Assembly (NCBI RefSeq): GCF_014202765.1
Contig: NZ_JACHHN010000005.1
Location: forward strand, 267,595-331,594
Origin: Silvimonas terrae
Lineage (GTDB): Bacteria; Pseudomonadota; Gammaproteobacteria; Burkholderiales; Chitinibacteraceae
DNA: 64,000 nucleotides
Direction: 5' to 3'
In this document: one piece after another, positions 1 to 10,042 of the stretch
How positions within the stretch are numbered: the first letter of the stretch is position 1
How the letters are laid out: every line of letters begins with the position of its first letter
Notes under the pieces: generated by a model
What the model saw: the letters and a program-made list of their open reading frames with translations, nothing else
What the model was told of the DNA's origin: nothing
The model's database searches: none
Program-made: the position numbers and the translations under genes

Positions 1-821
1 CGCCGCCGTGCCAGCATGATGTGGCGTGTGACGGTGGGGGTGAGCGGCCGCACGGTCAGGCCGGAATCTGCCGGCAGCGGCAGGGCCAGCCGGGGCATGA
101 CCGCAATGCCGATGCCGGTTTGCAGCATGTGAAACACCGTCGTGGGGTGGCCCAGTTCTTGTACCACTTCACAGGTGACCTCCTGCCGCGCCAGCGCCTG
201 GTCGATCAACGGCCGGCTGCCGGAGGCGTAATCCAGCAGCACCAGTTTCTGTCGATCCAGGTCTTGCCAGTGCACATTGGTTTTGGCGGCCAGCAAGTGC
301 GTTTGTGGCAGGATCAGGCAGAACGGGTCTTCCATGATCGACTCAGTATGCAGTTCTTCCACCTGTTGGGGTTCGACGATCACGCCAAAATCCACATCGC
401 CGTTGAGCACGCTGATGATATTGGCGCGCTGTACCTGATCATGCAGTACCAGCGAGATGTGCGGATAACGCTGGAGTGAGTCCGCCACGCAGGCGGGCAT
501 CAGGTTGGCCGAGATGGTCGGGCTGCTGGCCACCCGCACACGGCCACAGCGTTGTTCGCCGACATTGCGCGCCGCCTGCAGCGTGGTTTCCAGCTCGTCA
601 ATCAGCCGGCCCACCTCACCCACCAGGCTTGCCCCTTCCGCCGTCAGTTGCACCTCGCGCGTGGTGCGATCCAGCAGGCGGATGCCGATTTCGCTTTCCA
701 GTTCGCGAATACACCGGCTCACCGCCGGTTGAGTCAGACCGATGATGTCGCCCGCCCGGCTAAAGTTGCGGTATTCGGCGACGGCGAGGAAGACGCGCAA
801 CTGGCGCAGGGAAACATTCAT
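1..821 (-). CDS. LysR-family transcriptional regulator (3' end outside window)
   Basis: The reverse-strand reading frame opens with MNVSLRQLRVFLAVAEYRNF and continues through a winged helix-turn-helix (SRAGDIIGLTQPAVSRCIRELE), the classic LysR N-terminal DNA-binding domain. An effector-binding domain follows. About 273 codons are visible and the frame is still open at base 1, so roughly 25-35 C-terminal residues are missing for a normal ~300-residue member. It is divergent from the YfeH-type symporter gene, and LysR proteins usually control the divergent neighbour, so it probably regulates that transporter (inference). The effector is unknown. Confidence 0.9.
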   Translation of the reverse strand, partial: MNVSLRQLRVFLAVAEYRNFSRAGDIIGLTQPAVSRCIRELESEIGIRLLDRTTREVQLTAEGASLVGEVGRLIDELETTLQAARNVGEQRCGRVRVASSPTISANLMPACVADSLQRYPHISLVLHDQVQRANIISVLNGDVDFGVIVEPQQVEELHTESIMEDPFCLILPQTHLLAAKTNVHWQDLDRQKLVLLDYASGSRPLIDQALARQEVTCEVVQELGHPTTVFHMLQTGIGIAVMPRLALPLPADSGLTVRPLTPTVTRHIMLARR

Positions 822-842
822 ACGTTCAAATCATGAATTAAT

Positions 843-869
843 CAGATAAATGAATTTGTAGTTTATCTG
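843..869. promoter_or_regulatory. Inverted repeat between lysR-type gene and symporter gene; likely LysR operator
   Basis: CAGATAAA at 843-850 is a perfect inverted repeat of TTTATCTG at 862-869, with an 11-base AT-rich spacer. This gives an interrupted dyad with a T-N11-A core, the usual LysR-box layout. It lies in the only spacer between the divergent LysR and symporter genes. Regulator binding is inferred. Confidence 0.5.
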
Positions 870-929
870 CCTTTTTGATTCAATGGCTTGTCAAATCTTC
901 AATGCCACGCGCATAACCGGATCCGCATC

Positions 930-1946
930 ATGAAACGCCCGCGCTTTCTGCCCGACAACTTCACCCTGGCGCTGATCGCCACCGTGACCCTTGCCAGCTT
1001 CTTGCCGGTGCAAGGGCACACGGCTGTTGCGTTTGGCTGGGTGACCAACTTTGCCATCGGGCTGCTGTTCTTTCTGCACGGTGCCAAACTCTCGCGCGAG
1101 GCGGTGGTGGCGGGCGCGACGCACTGGCGGCTGCACGGCGTGGTCATGCTCTCTACCTTTGTGATGTTCCCGCTCATTGGTGTGGCGCTCAAACCGCTGC
1201 TTTCGCCGCTGGTGACCCCGGACCTGTACCTGGGCATTCTGTTTTTGTGTGCACTGCCCTCTACCGTGCAGTCGTCCATTGCGTTTACTTCCATGGCGCG
1301 CGGCAATGTGCCGGCGGCCATTTGCAGTGCTTCGGCCTCCAACCTGTTTGGCATTTTCCTCACGCCGGTCATTGTCGGCTTGATGATTAGCGGGACGGGC
1401 AAAGCCGGTTTTTCTTTCGACTCAGTGTTGAGCATTATTGAGCAACTGCTGGTGCCGTTTGTGGCCGGCCAGATCGCCCGCAAGTGGATTGGCACCTGGG
1501 TCGACAAGCACAAGGCCGTGCTCAAGTACGTCGATCAGGGCTCGATCCTGCTGGTGGTCTACGCCGCATTCAGTGAAGCCGTGGTGCAAGGTTTGTGGCA
1601 CAACACACCGCTGTCTGCACTGGCCGCCATTGTCGTGATCAACATCGCCTTGCTGGCGGTGGTGCTGTTCCTCACCACCTGGGGTAGCCGCACGCTGGGG
1701 TTCAACAAGGAAGACGAGATCACCATAGTGTTCTGCGGCTCCAAAAAGAGCCTCGCCAGCGGTGTGCCGATTGCCAACGTATTGTTTGCTGGCCATGCGG
1801 TGGGGGCCATCGTGCTGCCGCTGATGTTGTTTCACCAGATTCAGTTGATGACCTGCGCGGTGCTGGCGCAACGCTATGCGCGGCGTAAAGAAGATCGGGC
1901 TGCCCGGCACGGTACAACGCCGGTCCCGGCGCCAGCGGCCAAATAA
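930..1946 (+). CDS. YfeH-type bile acid:sodium symporter family (SBF-like) transporter
   Basis: This 338-residue inner-membrane protein has about ten hydrophobic segments. It carries signatures shared with E. coli YfeH: FFLHGAKLSREA near residue 45, STVQSSIAFTSMA near residue 110, CSASASNLFGIF, and FCGSKKSLASG near residue 255. The family belongs to the SBF/BASS fold, Na+-coupled carriers of organic anions. The substrate of YfeH-like members is unknown. The ATG at 930 (MKRPRFLPDNFTLAL) is preferred over the TTG at 888 because it aligns with the start of family members. It is divergent from the LysR gene, which probably controls it. Its stop is only 6 bp from the stop of the convergent oxidoreductase pseudogene. 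Confidence 0.9.
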   Translation: MKRPRFLPDNFTLALIATVTLASFLPVQGHTAVAFGWVTNFAIGLLFFLHGAKLSREAVVAGATHWRLHGVVMLSTFVMFPLIGVALKPLLSPLVTPDLYLGILFLCALPSTVQSSIAFTSMARGNVPAAICSASASNLFGIFLTPVIVGLMISGTGKAGFSFDSVLSIIEQLLVPFVAGQIARKWIGTWVDKHKAVLKYVDQGSILLVVYAAFSEAVVQGLWHNTPLSALAAIVVINIALLAVVLFLTTWGSRTLGFNKEDEITIVFCGSKKSLASGVPIANVLFAGHAVGAIVLPLMLFHQIQLMTCAVLAQRYARRKEDRAARHGTTPVPAPAAK

Positions 1947-1952
1947 ATGGCG

Positions 1953-3097
1953 TTAGATTCCGGTCCACTGGCCATTGGCTTTGCTGCTGGCCAGTACCGC
2001 TGCAATAAACCGCATACCGGCAACGCCATCATCCACGGTCGTTAACAAGCGCGCGGTTTCAGGAATGGGCCGACCCTCGTTGATGGCATTGATTTGCAGC
2101 GCCGCATCCAGGTAAAGCTGGGCAAAGGCTTCCAGATAGCCTTCCGGATGGCCCGGCGGGATGCGGGTGGCATGCCGGGCTTCTTCACTGTCTACCCGGC
2201 CCCGCGTTAACTGTTGGGTGGCGCCGCCCAAAGGGGTGTGTTGCAGCACATTGGGGTTTTGCTGATCAAATGCGATGCCGCCCCTGGTGCCGTAGATGCG
2301 CAGGCGCAGCGCGTTTTCTTCGCCCGCTGCCACCTGGCTGGCCCACAACATGCCGCGTGCGCCATTGGCATAACGCAGCATGGCCTGCACGTGATCATCC
2401 AGCCGGCGGCCCGGCACAAAGGTGTGGGCCTCCGCACTCAGGCTTTCCGGTGTCATGCCGCTGACGTAGGCGGCCAGGTGATAAGCATGGGTGCCGATGT
2501 CGCCCAGGCAACCGGCTGGCCCGGCGCGGGAAGGGTCTGCCCGCCACAGTGCCTGTTTGTTGTCGGTCAGCTCCAGCGGCTCGGACAACCAGTCTTGCGC
2601 GTATTCGACCTGAATCACCCGGATATCCCCCAGCGCACCGCTGGCCACCAGTTGCCGGGCATGGCGCACCATAGGGTAGCCGGAGTAGGTATGCGTCAGC
2701 GCAAACAGGCGTTGCTGCTGGCGTGACAGCGTTTGCAGTGCCAGGCTTCATCCAGCGAGACCGACAACGGTTTGTCGCAGATCACATGAATGCCGGCCTG
2801 CAGAAACGCTGTGGCCACGGGCGCATGCAAATGATTGGGGGTGACAATGGCGACCACATCAATGCCATCTTCACGCGCTGCTTCGGCCGTGGCCATCTGC
2901 TGAAAGTCTGTATAACTACGGGCCGGGTCCAGCCCCAGGCTGAGGGCGCTTTGCCGGGCGCGGTCAGCGTCAGCGGACAACGCGCCGGCGACCAGCGTGT
3001 AGCAATCATCCAGTCGTGCGGCCATGCGGTGCACTGCGCCGATGAATGCGCCAGTGCCGCCACCGACCATGCCCAGTTTCAAACGTGCTTGCGTCAT
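1953..3097 (-). pseudogene. Gfo/Idh/MocA-family NAD(P)-dependent oxidoreductase, disrupted by a -1 frameshift
   Basis: The N-terminal part (3097 to about 2745) has a Rossmann fold: MVGGGTGAFIGAVHR, the NHLHAPVA loop and the catalytic-lysine motif ICDKPLS. The frame is then lost and stops at 2696. The missing stretch LALQTLSRQQQRLFALTHTY continues in another frame into MVRHARQLVASG..., which supplies the rest of the C-terminal substrate domain down to 1953. One missing C on the coding strand at about 2744-2746 (GAAGCCTGGC where GAAGCCCTGGC is expected) explains the break. It is the last gene of the sugar ABC operon and presumably oxidised the imported polyol or sugar. It may be a real pseudogene or an assembly error. 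Confidence 0.85.
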
Positions 3098-3120
3098 ATG
3101 CTGTGTCCTTGGGATGTGGG

Positions 3121-4170
3121 TCAGAGGCCCAGCAGGGTGTTCAGTTGGGCTTGATCGACACCGCTGCCGGCAAAGTCGTCAAAAGCGCGATTGGCCACGC
3201 GGATGATATGTTCGCGGATAAACGCAGCGCCTTCGCGCGCGCCCACTTCCGGGTGTTTCAGGCAGCATTCCCATTCCAGCACGGCCCAACCGGGGAAATC
3301 GTATTGCGCCATTTTTGAAAAAAGCGCGGAAAAGTCGATCTGCCCGTCGCCCAAAGAGCGAAAACGTCCGGCGCGTTCTACCCAGCCGCTGTAACCGCCG
3401 TAGACGCCCTGGCGACCATCCGGGCGGAACTCGGCGTCTTTCACATGAAATGCCTTGATGCGCGCGTGATAGATATCCACAAACGCCAGGTAATCGAGTT
3501 GCTGCAGCACCATATGGCTGGGGTCATACAGGATGTTGGCGCGCGGATGCTGGTCCACGGCGGCCAGAAACCGCTCGAAGGTCACGCCATCGTGCAGGTC
3601 TTCGCCGGGATGAAGCTCATAGCAGACGTCCACGCCGGCATCGGCAAAGGTATCCAGAATGGGCCGCCAGCGCCGGGCGAGTTCGGCAAATGCGGTTTCC
3701 ACCAATCCGGCTGGCCGCTGCGGCCACGGATAAAAGTAAGGCCAGGCCAGCGCGCCGGAGAACGTCACATGCGCGTTCAAACCCAAGCGTTGTGAGGCCT
3801 TGGCCGCCAGTTTGAGTTGTTCAATAGCCCACTCGGTTCTGGCCGCCGGATTACCGCGCACGTGTTCGGCGGCAAAGCCATCAAACAGGCTGTCGTAGGC
3901 GGGGTGAACGGCCACCAGTTGCCCCTGCAGATGCGTAGAGAGTTCTGAGATCTGCACCCCGTAACCGGCCAGCATGCCGACCATGTCATCGCAATAGGTT
4001 TGACTGCTGGCGGCGGTGGCAAGGTCGATCAGACGCGGGTCTGCCGGCACCTGGATGGCCTCGTAACCCAGACTGGCGGCCCAGTGTGCCAGGCGCGGCA
4101 GGGTATCAAATGGCGCCGCATCGCCCATGAACTGCGCCAGAAAAATCGCCGGTCCCTTGATGGTTTTCAT
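3121..4170 (-). CDS. Sugar phosphate isomerase/epimerase (xylose isomerase-like TIM barrel)
   Basis: This 349-residue protein begins MKTIKGPAIFLAQFMGDAAPF. It has AP-endonuclease-2/xylose-isomerase TIM-barrel features: the metal-ligand segments CYELHPGEDLHDG and LYDPSHMVLQQLDY, AFHVKDAEF and a C-terminal VLEWEC. Such proteins isomerise or epimerise sugars, keto-inositols or their phosphates, using a divalent metal. The ATG at 4170 is preceded by AGGA and matches the expected N-terminus better than an upstream in-frame ATG. It lies between the binding-protein gene and the MocA-like oxidoreductase, so it likely acts in catabolism of the sugar imported by this operon. The exact substrate cannot be read from the sequence. 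Confidence 0.85.
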   Translation of the reverse strand: MKTIKGPAIFLAQFMGDAAPFDTLPRLAHWAASLGYEAIQVPADPRLIDLATAASSQTYCDDMVGMLAGYGVQISELSTHLQGQLVAVHPAYDSLFDGFAAEHVRGNPAARTEWAIEQLKLAAKASQRLGLNAHVTFSGALAWPYFYPWPQRPAGLVETAFAELARRWRPILDTFADAGVDVCYELHPGEDLHDGVTFERFLAAVDQHPRANILYDPSHMVLQQLDYLAFVDIYHARIKAFHVKDAEFRPDGRQGVYGGYSGWVERAGRFRSLGDGQIDFSALFSKMAQYDFPGWAVLEWECCLKHPEVGAREGAAFIREHIIRVANRAFDDFAGSGVDQAQLNTLLGL

Positions 4171-4240
4171 GATGGGCTGTCCTGGATATTCAAGATAACG
4201 CGGGGCCGCCAGGCGCCCCGCGCACCACACATTGCCCCGT

Positions 4241-5203
4241 TCAGAACGGGGAATTGGGGAAATAAAACTGTTTGGCGTTTTCTTTGGTAATCAGTACAGA
4301 TGGAATGATGGTGGTGGCCGGCAGCGCTTCACCCTTGAGCCGGGCTTCTGCGGTCAGCTTGACGGCGTCGTAGATGAACTTGGGCGAGTACGAGACATCA
4401 GCCTGGATCAGTTTGTTGCTGTCATCCAGAATCGTCTTGACCATGCCTTTGGAACCCGCGCCACCAAACACGATCTTGATATCCGTGCGTTTGGCCTGAT
4501 CGATGGCTTTCAGTACGCCGACCGCCATATCGTCATCCGCCGCCCAGATGGCATCAATATTCTTGAAGCGCGTCAGGTAATCCTGCGTGACCTTGAAGGC
4601 ATCGTCGCGATTCCAGTTGGCGTATTTGGCATCCAGAATCTTGATGTCCGGGTGGGCCTTGAGCACGCCGCTAAAGGCATCGAAACGCTCGTTATCCAGC
4701 GTGGTCGGAATACCGCGCAACGCCACGATATTGCCTTTGCCATTGAGCTTTTTGGCAATGTACTCGGCCGGCAGTTTGCCGAATGCGGTGTTGTCCCCGG
4801 CCACATAGGCATCTTGCGCGCTGGTGTCAGTCAGACCGCGATCCACCACCGTGACATACACGCCCTTTTTCTTCACCTGCGCCACCGGCTGCGTGAGCGA
4901 GGCCGATTCATACGGAAAAATCACCAGGGCGTTGATCTTGTTGACCGTCACCAGATCCTGCAACTGGTTGGCTTGTTCTGGTGCGTTGGCGGCCGTTTTG
5001 ACGATGATCTTCAAGCCAGGATGGGCTTTTTCCAGATCCTTTTTGGCCTCATTGGCCCACCACACAATGCCGCCGGTAAAGCCGTGGTCGGCCGTTGGAA
5101 TGGAAACACCCAATGTGACCGGATCGGCCGCGCGGGCCGGTGACGTCATGAGGGCGGCCAGCGCCAGGACACCGGCGCTCAATCCCAGGGTAAAGCGTTT
5201 CAT
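4241..5203 (-). CDS. Sugar ABC transporter periplasmic substrate-binding protein
   Basis: This 320-residue protein has a clear signal peptide: MKRF, then a hydrophobic stretch, ending ...SPARA before ADPVTLG. The mature part is a type I periplasmic binding protein (ribose/galactose-binding type), with two lobes around motifs such as [31 protein letters not shown] and [18 protein letters not shown]. The start at 5203 has a strong AGAGGAGT site; the frame extends further upstream but without a signal peptide. It is encoded between the permease gene and the isomerase gene, so it supplies the adjacent CUT2-type importer. The ligand is probably a pentose, polyol or similar sugar. Confidence 0.92.
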   Translation of the reverse strand: MKRFTLGLSAGVLALAALMTSPARAADPVTLGVSIPTADHGFTGGIVWWANEAKKDLEKAHPGLKIIVKTAANAPEQANQLQDLVTVNKINALVIFPYESASLTQPVAQVKKKGVYVTVVDRGLTDTSAQDAYVAGDNTAFGKLPAEYIAKKLNGKGNIVALRGIPTTLDNERFDAFSGVLKAHPDIKILDAKYANWNRDDAFKVTQDYLTRFKNIDAIWAADDDMAVGVLKAIDQAKRTDIKIVFGGAGSKGMVKTILDDSNKLIQADVSYSPKFIYDAVKLTAEARLKGEALPATTIIPSVLITKENAKQFYFPNSPF

Positions 5204-5294
5204 GGTGCAGTTACTCCTCTTGGCTGGCGCGATGCGCCTTGTGGTGTTGCACAGAGTCGCCGGTGGTGCTGGCTTGCGAGCCGTGGCCCGCCGG

Positions 5295-6296
5295 TTAGTC
5301 GTTGCGGCGCCCCCTTTGCAGGAACGCCACAACGATAATCACCGCGCCCTGAACCGCTGCGTTCAGGTACACGCTGATGATGCTGGTGAGGTTGAGAATG
5401 TTGTTGATGACGGAAAGCAGAATCGCCCCGATAACCGTACCAATGACGCGGCCTTCGCCCCCCTTGAGTGCGGTACCGCCGACGACCACGGCGGCAATGG
5501 CTTCCAGTTCCCACAACAGGCCGGTGGTCGGCGTGGCAGAGCCCAGGCGCGGCACGTACAAGACGGTGGCGACGCCCACACACAAACCCAGAAAGATGTA
5601 GGTGACGATCTTCACCACATCCACGCGGATGGCTGCATACCGGGCGACTTGTTCGTTGGAGCCAATGGCCTGTACATGCCGGCCAAATGCCGTGCGGTTG
5701 AGGATCAACGCCCCACCCGCCGCCATGATCAGAAAAACCCAGATGGGCACCGGTACTCCCAGCAAGCTGGCGTAATACACCGGGCCGTACAGATTGTTGA
5801 GCGAGTCATCCAGCGTCAGCGCGCCGCCATCGGCCAGCCAGGTGAGCACCGCCCGGAAGATCCCCAGCGTGCCCAGCGTGACGATAAAGGGCTCGATTCG
5901 ACCCTTGGTAATCAGCAAACCATGCATCAGCCCGAACAACGCACCCAGGATCAGCGCCAGCACCATTCCCAGCAGCACAATCAGCATGGGCGCCATGCCG
6001 CTGCCTGCCAGTTTGTTCATCAGCACAATCATGCTGCCGGCAATCAGTGCCGCCATCGACCCGACTGAGAGGTCGATCCCGCCAGAGATGATCACAAAGG
6101 TCATGCCCACCGCGATGATGCCAATGAAGGCCGTGCGGGTGAGCACGTTCATCATGTTGTCCACGGTGGCAAAATCCCGGTTCAGCGCCGTACCTGCCAG
6201 GCACAGGATGATGAGCCCGATCAGCGGCCCCACCGCCTGGATGCGAGCCAGCCAGCGGGCGGAACGACGCGGCGTGTCAGTGAGTGCCGGTTGCAT
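5295..6296 (-). CDS. Sugar ABC transporter permease (RbsC-like, CUT2 family)
   Basis: This 333-residue integral membrane protein has 8-10 hydrophobic segments and the branched-chain/ribose permease signature: [18 protein letters not shown] at about residues 64-81, and the cytoplasmic EAA-like loop [24 protein letters not shown] near residue 205. [19 protein letters not shown] near residue 265 is typical of RbsC homologues. The start overlaps the end of the ATPase gene by 20 nt, indicating translational coupling. It forms the transmembrane channel of the importer in this operon. Confidence 0.93.
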   Translation of the reverse strand: MQPALTDTPRRSARWLARIQAVGPLIGLIILCLAGTALNRDFATVDNMMNVLTRTAFIGIIAVGMTFVIISGGIDLSVGSMAALIAGSMIVLMNKLAGSGMAPMLIVLLGMVLALILGALFGLMHGLLITKGRIEPFIVTLGTLGIFRAVLTWLADGGALTLDDSLNNLYGPVYYASLLGVPVPIWVFLIMAAGGALILNRTAFGRHVQAIGSNEQVARYAAIRVDVVKIVTYIFLGLCVGVATVLYVPRLGSATPTTGLLWELEAIAAVVVGGTALKGGEGRVIGTVIGAILLSVINNILNLTSIISVYLNAAVQGAVIIVVAFLQRGRRND

Positions 6297-7764
6297 GGGC
6301 GATCAATTCCTCTTCAGTCAGCTGGTCCATACCCAGCGTGGTTTGCAACTGGCCTGCCCGCATCACCGCCACGCGGTGGCACAAGCCAATCAGCTCGATC
6401 AGTTCGCTGGAGATCACAATCACCGCGCGTCCTTGCTGCGCCAGGGCGTGGATCTGGAAGTAGATGTCCCGTTTGGCGCCCACGTCCACCCCGCGCGTGG
6501 GTTCATCCAGAATGATGACGCGCGGGTCCGGATGCAGGAATTTGGCCAGCGCCAGCTTTTGCTGATTGCCGCCAGACAATGAGCGCGCCCGCGCGGCCAG
6601 ATTGCCGGTGCGGATGCCGAACTCGTCTTTGGCATGTGCCATGGCGGCGCGCTCGGCTTGCAAGTCCAGTAGTGGGTGGGCGTAGTGCTCCAGCATCAGC
6701 ATGGTCAGGTTCTGGGCCAGCCCCATGCTGACATGCAGACCTTTGCCCTTGCGATCTTCACTGAGGTAGGTGACGCCCAGTTTCACGGCCTGTTGCGGCG
6801 TGTTGAGGGTGACCGGTTGACCACTCATGCTGACGGTACCCGCACTGCGTTTGCGCAGACCCAGCAATCCTTCAAAGGTCTCGGTGCGCCCTGCACCCAC
6901 CAGTCCGGCAAAGCCCAGGATTTCACCCGCCCGTACCGTAAAAGAGATGTCTGCAGACCAGCCAGGTACGCTGAGCCCGCTCACGGCCAGCGCCACGGGT
7001 GCAGCGGACGCGGGCGGCGTTTTTTCGGGGAACATGTCTGACAATTCGCGCCCGACCATCAAATTGGCCATTTGCTGGCGGGTCAGGCTGTCGGTCGGGG
7101 CGCGGGTGATAAAGCGGCCGTCGCGCATGACAACGATCTCGTCCGTAATGGCTTCAATCTCGTCCAGCTTGTGCGAGATATAAACCAGCGTGACCCCGTC
7201 AGCCTTCAACTGCCGCATCAGTTCAAACAAGCGCCGGGTTTCGGTCGGCGTGAGTGTCGCGGTGGGCTCATCCATGATCAGCACGCGGGCGTGGCGCGAG
7301 AGCGCACGGGCGATTTCCACCAGTTGTTTCTCGGCCACGATCAGATTGCGCACCGGGGTGTCCGGGTTGATCACCAGCCCCACTTGCTTGAGATATCGGG
7401 CGGCTTGCTGGCGCATGGCGCGGTCATCCAGCAGCCAGCCTTTGCGCTGTTCATGCCCCAGGAAAATGTTCTGCGCCACGCTCAGATGCTCGGCCAGATT
7501 GAACTCCTGGTGGATCAGCACCACGCCTTCGCCCTCGGCCTGGCGCGATGATTTAAAGCTGACCAGGCGGTCATCCAGGCGGATTTCGCCAGCGCTGGCA
7601 TGCTCATAGCCAGAGAGGATTTTCATCAGCGTGGATTTACCCGCGCCGTTCTCACCCAGTACGCCATAAATGCGGCCCGGCGGTAGCTCAAAGCTCACGC
7701 CGTGCAGCACCCGTACCGGGCCGAAATCCTTGTAAATGTCATCAAACCGCACCGAAACACTCAT
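6277..7764 (-). CDS. Sugar ABC transporter ATP-binding protein (RbsA-like, two nucleotide-binding domains)
   Basis: This 495-residue protein has the duplicated architecture of CUT2 importers. Domain 1 has the Walker [10 protein letters not shown] near residue 37 and the Walker B/D-loop [11 protein letters not shown] near residue 160. Domain 2 starts near residue 255, with a degenerate P-loop GLVGAGRTE, a strong signature LSGGNQQK near residue 394 and [17 protein letters not shown] degenerate second P-loop is normal in this subfamily. It powers uptake with the downstream permease and binding protein. It sits 30 bp downstream of the lacI-type gene, consistent with one autoregulated transcript. 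Confidence 0.94.
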   Translation of the reverse strand: MSVSVRFDDIYKDFGPVRVLHGVSFELPPGRIYGVLGENGAGKSTLMKILSGYEHASAGEIRLDDRLVSFKSSRQAEGEGVVLIHQEFNLAEHLSVAQNIFLGHEQRKGWLLDDRAMRQQAARYLKQVGLVINPDTPVRNLIVAEKQLVEIARALSRHARVLIMDEPTATLTPTETRRLFELMRQLKADGVTLVYISHKLDEIEAITDEIVVMRDGRFITRAPTDSLTRQQMANLMVGRELSDMFPEKTPPASAAPVALAVSGLSVPGWSADISFTVRAGEILGFAGLVGAGRTETFEGLLGLRKRSAGTVSMSGQPVTLNTPQQAVKLGVTYLSEDRKGKGLHVSMGLAQNLTMLMLEHYAHPLLDLQAERAAMAHAKDEFGIRTGNLAARARSLSGGNQQKLALAKFLHPDPRVIILDEPTRGVDVGAKRDIYFQIHALAQQGRAVIVISSELIELIGLCHRVAVMRAGQLQTTLGMDQLTEEELIAHATGTH

Positions 7765-7794
7765 GATTGAGCCCGTTCTGGTTGATCTGCGTGC

Positions 7795-8823
7795 TTACAT
7801 CGCCTGACTGCTTTGTCGTACCACCAACTGATGATCCAGCAATAAACCCGGCACAGTGGCCTCGGGCTGGGCCAGTCGCTGCAACAACAACCGTGCCCCC
7901 GTCATCCCCAGTTCCCGCATGGGCTGGGCGATGGTGGTTAGCGCCGGTTCTACCTGTGCGGCCAGCGCAATATTGTCAAAACCCACCACGGCCACATCCT
8001 GCGGCACCCGTTTTCCGGCTGCCCGCAAACCGGCCAGCACGCCGATCGCCAGCGTGTCTGACACCGCAAAAATCGCGGTCGGCGGCGTCGTGCGTTGCAT
8101 CAGCGCCTGGGCCGCCCGGTTACCGCTGTCGTAATCGAGCCCTGCCACGTTCACGCACCAGTCGGCGGCTGGACTCACCCCGGCGGCGGTTAATGCATCC
8201 AGCCAGCCTTGCTTGCGTTGCCGCGCATACAGCCAGGTTTCATCAGAGTTGATCAGCGCCACGTGCCGATGGCCTTGTGCCAGCAAATGGGTGACTGCGT
8301 CATACGCGGCGCGGCGGTTATCAATCCCCACATAGGGCACGGCCACATCCGGGTCGAATTCGCAGCACGCCACCCAGGGCAATCCCGGTGAGGCCTCAAT
8401 CAACGCGTGCTGCACGGTATCCGGGTCCAGGCAGATCGCACCGTCGGCCCGCCGCCGCGCCAGCAATTCAAAATAACTTTGCTCCCGGCCACTATCGGCG
8501 CCGGTATCACACAACAGCACAAAGTAGTTGTGCTCACGCGCCACCGCGTCGATGCCGCGCACGATCTCGGCATAAAACGGGTTGCCGACATCGGGCACCA
8601 GCGTCAGCAGCAAGCGGCTTTCTGCCGTGCGCAAATTGCGGGCCAGTGCGTTAACGCGATAACCCAAGGCGTTGACCGACGCCATGACCTTGTCACGCGT
8701 GGCCGGTTTGACCACGGTCTGATCGTTGAGCACCCGTGAAACCGTCGCCACCGACACTCCCGCGTGCTCCGCAACGGCGGAGATGGAGACGGTTTGAGGG
8801 ACATCCGGTGCGCGTGGCGGCAT
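7795..8823 (-). CDS. LacI-family transcriptional regulator of the sugar operon
   Basis: This 342-residue protein has an N-terminal LacI helix-turn-helix at about residues 13-35 (SISAVAEHAGVSVATVSRVL) with the hinge NALARNLRTAESRLL. A periplasmic-binding-protein-like effector domain follows (VPDVGNPFYAEIVRGID, AIFAVSDTLAIGVL, DVAVVGFDN). It is the first gene of the leftward ABC/sugar operon, and a perfect 18-bp palindrome lies 15 bp before its start. It most likely represses its own operon until the transported sugar or a derivative binds. The effector is not identifiable. Confidence 0.93.
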   Translation of the reverse strand: MPPRAPDVPQTVSISAVAEHAGVSVATVSRVLNDQTVVKPATRDKVMASVNALGYRVNALARNLRTAESRLLLTLVPDVGNPFYAEIVRGIDAVAREHNYFVLLCDTGADSGREQSYFELLARRRADGAICLDPDTVQHALIEASPGLPWVACCEFDPDVAVPYVGIDNRRAAYDAVTHLLAQGHRHVALINSDETWLYARQRKQGWLDALTAAGVSPAADWCVNVAGLDYDSGNRAAQALMQRTTPPTAIFAVSDTLAIGVLAGLRAAGKRVPQDVAVVGFDNIALAAQVEPALTTIAQPMRELGMTGARLLLQRLAQPEATVPGLLLDHQLVVRQSSQAM

Positions 8824-8837
8824 GGATTTTTCTGTTG

Positions 8838-8855
8838 AATGTAATCGATTACATT
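8838..8855. promoter_or_regulatory. LacI-type operator (perfect 18-bp palindrome)
   Basis: AATGTAATCGATTACATT is perfectly self-complementary with a central CG, the hallmark of LacI/GalR-family operators. It sits just upstream of the lacI-type gene that opens the sugar operon, where repressor binding would block transcription of all six genes. No second copy was noticed elsewhere in the window. Confidence 0.8.
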
Positions 8856-9335
8856 TCTAGAAGGCATGGTTGCCGGATACAAGAAATTTCGATGGTGCAG
8901 TGCAAGGATTAGTTTGTTGGAGGGAGGGGCTGCTGCGTGCAGGCGGCGGCGGCATGCCTGGTGTGTATTGATATTTCTGAGAAAGCGGGAAGCCACCAGG
9001 GCAATGGGTGTTAGCGCCTTGCGGCGCGGAGGTTTACATGTCGGGGGTTGCCCGACAGCAAGGTACTTTCTTTTGGGTCGCCAGCCTCGGCGGCCCCAAA
9101 GAAAGTAACCAAAGAAAAGGCGACCCCTGCGACAGCGCCCCTCGGGGGTTCCCTGCGCTTCTCGCAAGGCGCGGCTGGCTCCAGCCCCGCTGCAACGACC
9201 ATCTGGTGCGCCTGTGTCTTTGTGGGGGTACCCACCAAGGGGCAGGAACTCGGCCTTTGGCCTCAAACACCCCTCCGCCGAAACCCCGCGCTTTGCTGCG
9301 ATGCTCGGCACTGCCGGAGGGGAGGTACGTCAAAA

Positions 9336-9436
<101 letters not shown>

Positions 9437-9773
9437 CCCGCAAACCGTCTACCCGCAAGAATGGCTCACCCTGCCCACCACTTCATCATTCCGACCTTGA
9501 GCCGGAATCCAGTCCGCAGCCCAACGGGCTGCCTGCGGTGGATTGTCGCTACACTCCGAATCCACCCTACAAAACTGTCTACCCGCAAGAATGGCTCATC
9601 TTGCCTACCACTTCGTCATTCCGGCCTTGAGCCGGAATCCAGTCCGCAGCCCAACGGGCTGCTTGCGGTGGATGACCGCGAATATCCTGCATTGTCCTGA
9701 ATGGCATGCATGTATCGCAGCTGGATTCCGGCTCAAGGCCGGAATGACGAGTCAGTGGGGTGCGTATTGAATT

Positions 9774-9800
9774 GGCCGTTGCCGTTGCCGTTGCCGTTGC
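9774..9800. repeat. Short hexanucleotide array (GCCGTT)4 at the edge of the mosaic repeat
   Basis: Four GCCGTT units, the reverse complement of AACGGC and so the same repeat type as the array at 9341-9436 but in inverted orientation. It is followed directly by GCTTTTGACTTTCCTCCCCC, the inverted form of the conserved repeat edge. Confidence 0.85.
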
Positions 9801-10042
9801 TTTTGACTTTCCTCCCCCATTAAAGCCCAGCGCCGAAGAAGGGAGGGAGACCTCAGGCTCCCGACCGACTGAGGGCAGCCCGGAGGGCCGCCAGGCTGGG
9901 GTCGCCTTTCTTTTGGTTACTTTTCTTGGGGCCGCCGAGGCTGGCGACGCAAAGAAAAGTAACGTGCTCCCGCCACCGCGGGTATGTAAACGCCTTTCAA
10001 ACCCGCGCCGCAAGGCGCTTACACCCCGCTGTTCAACACCGC

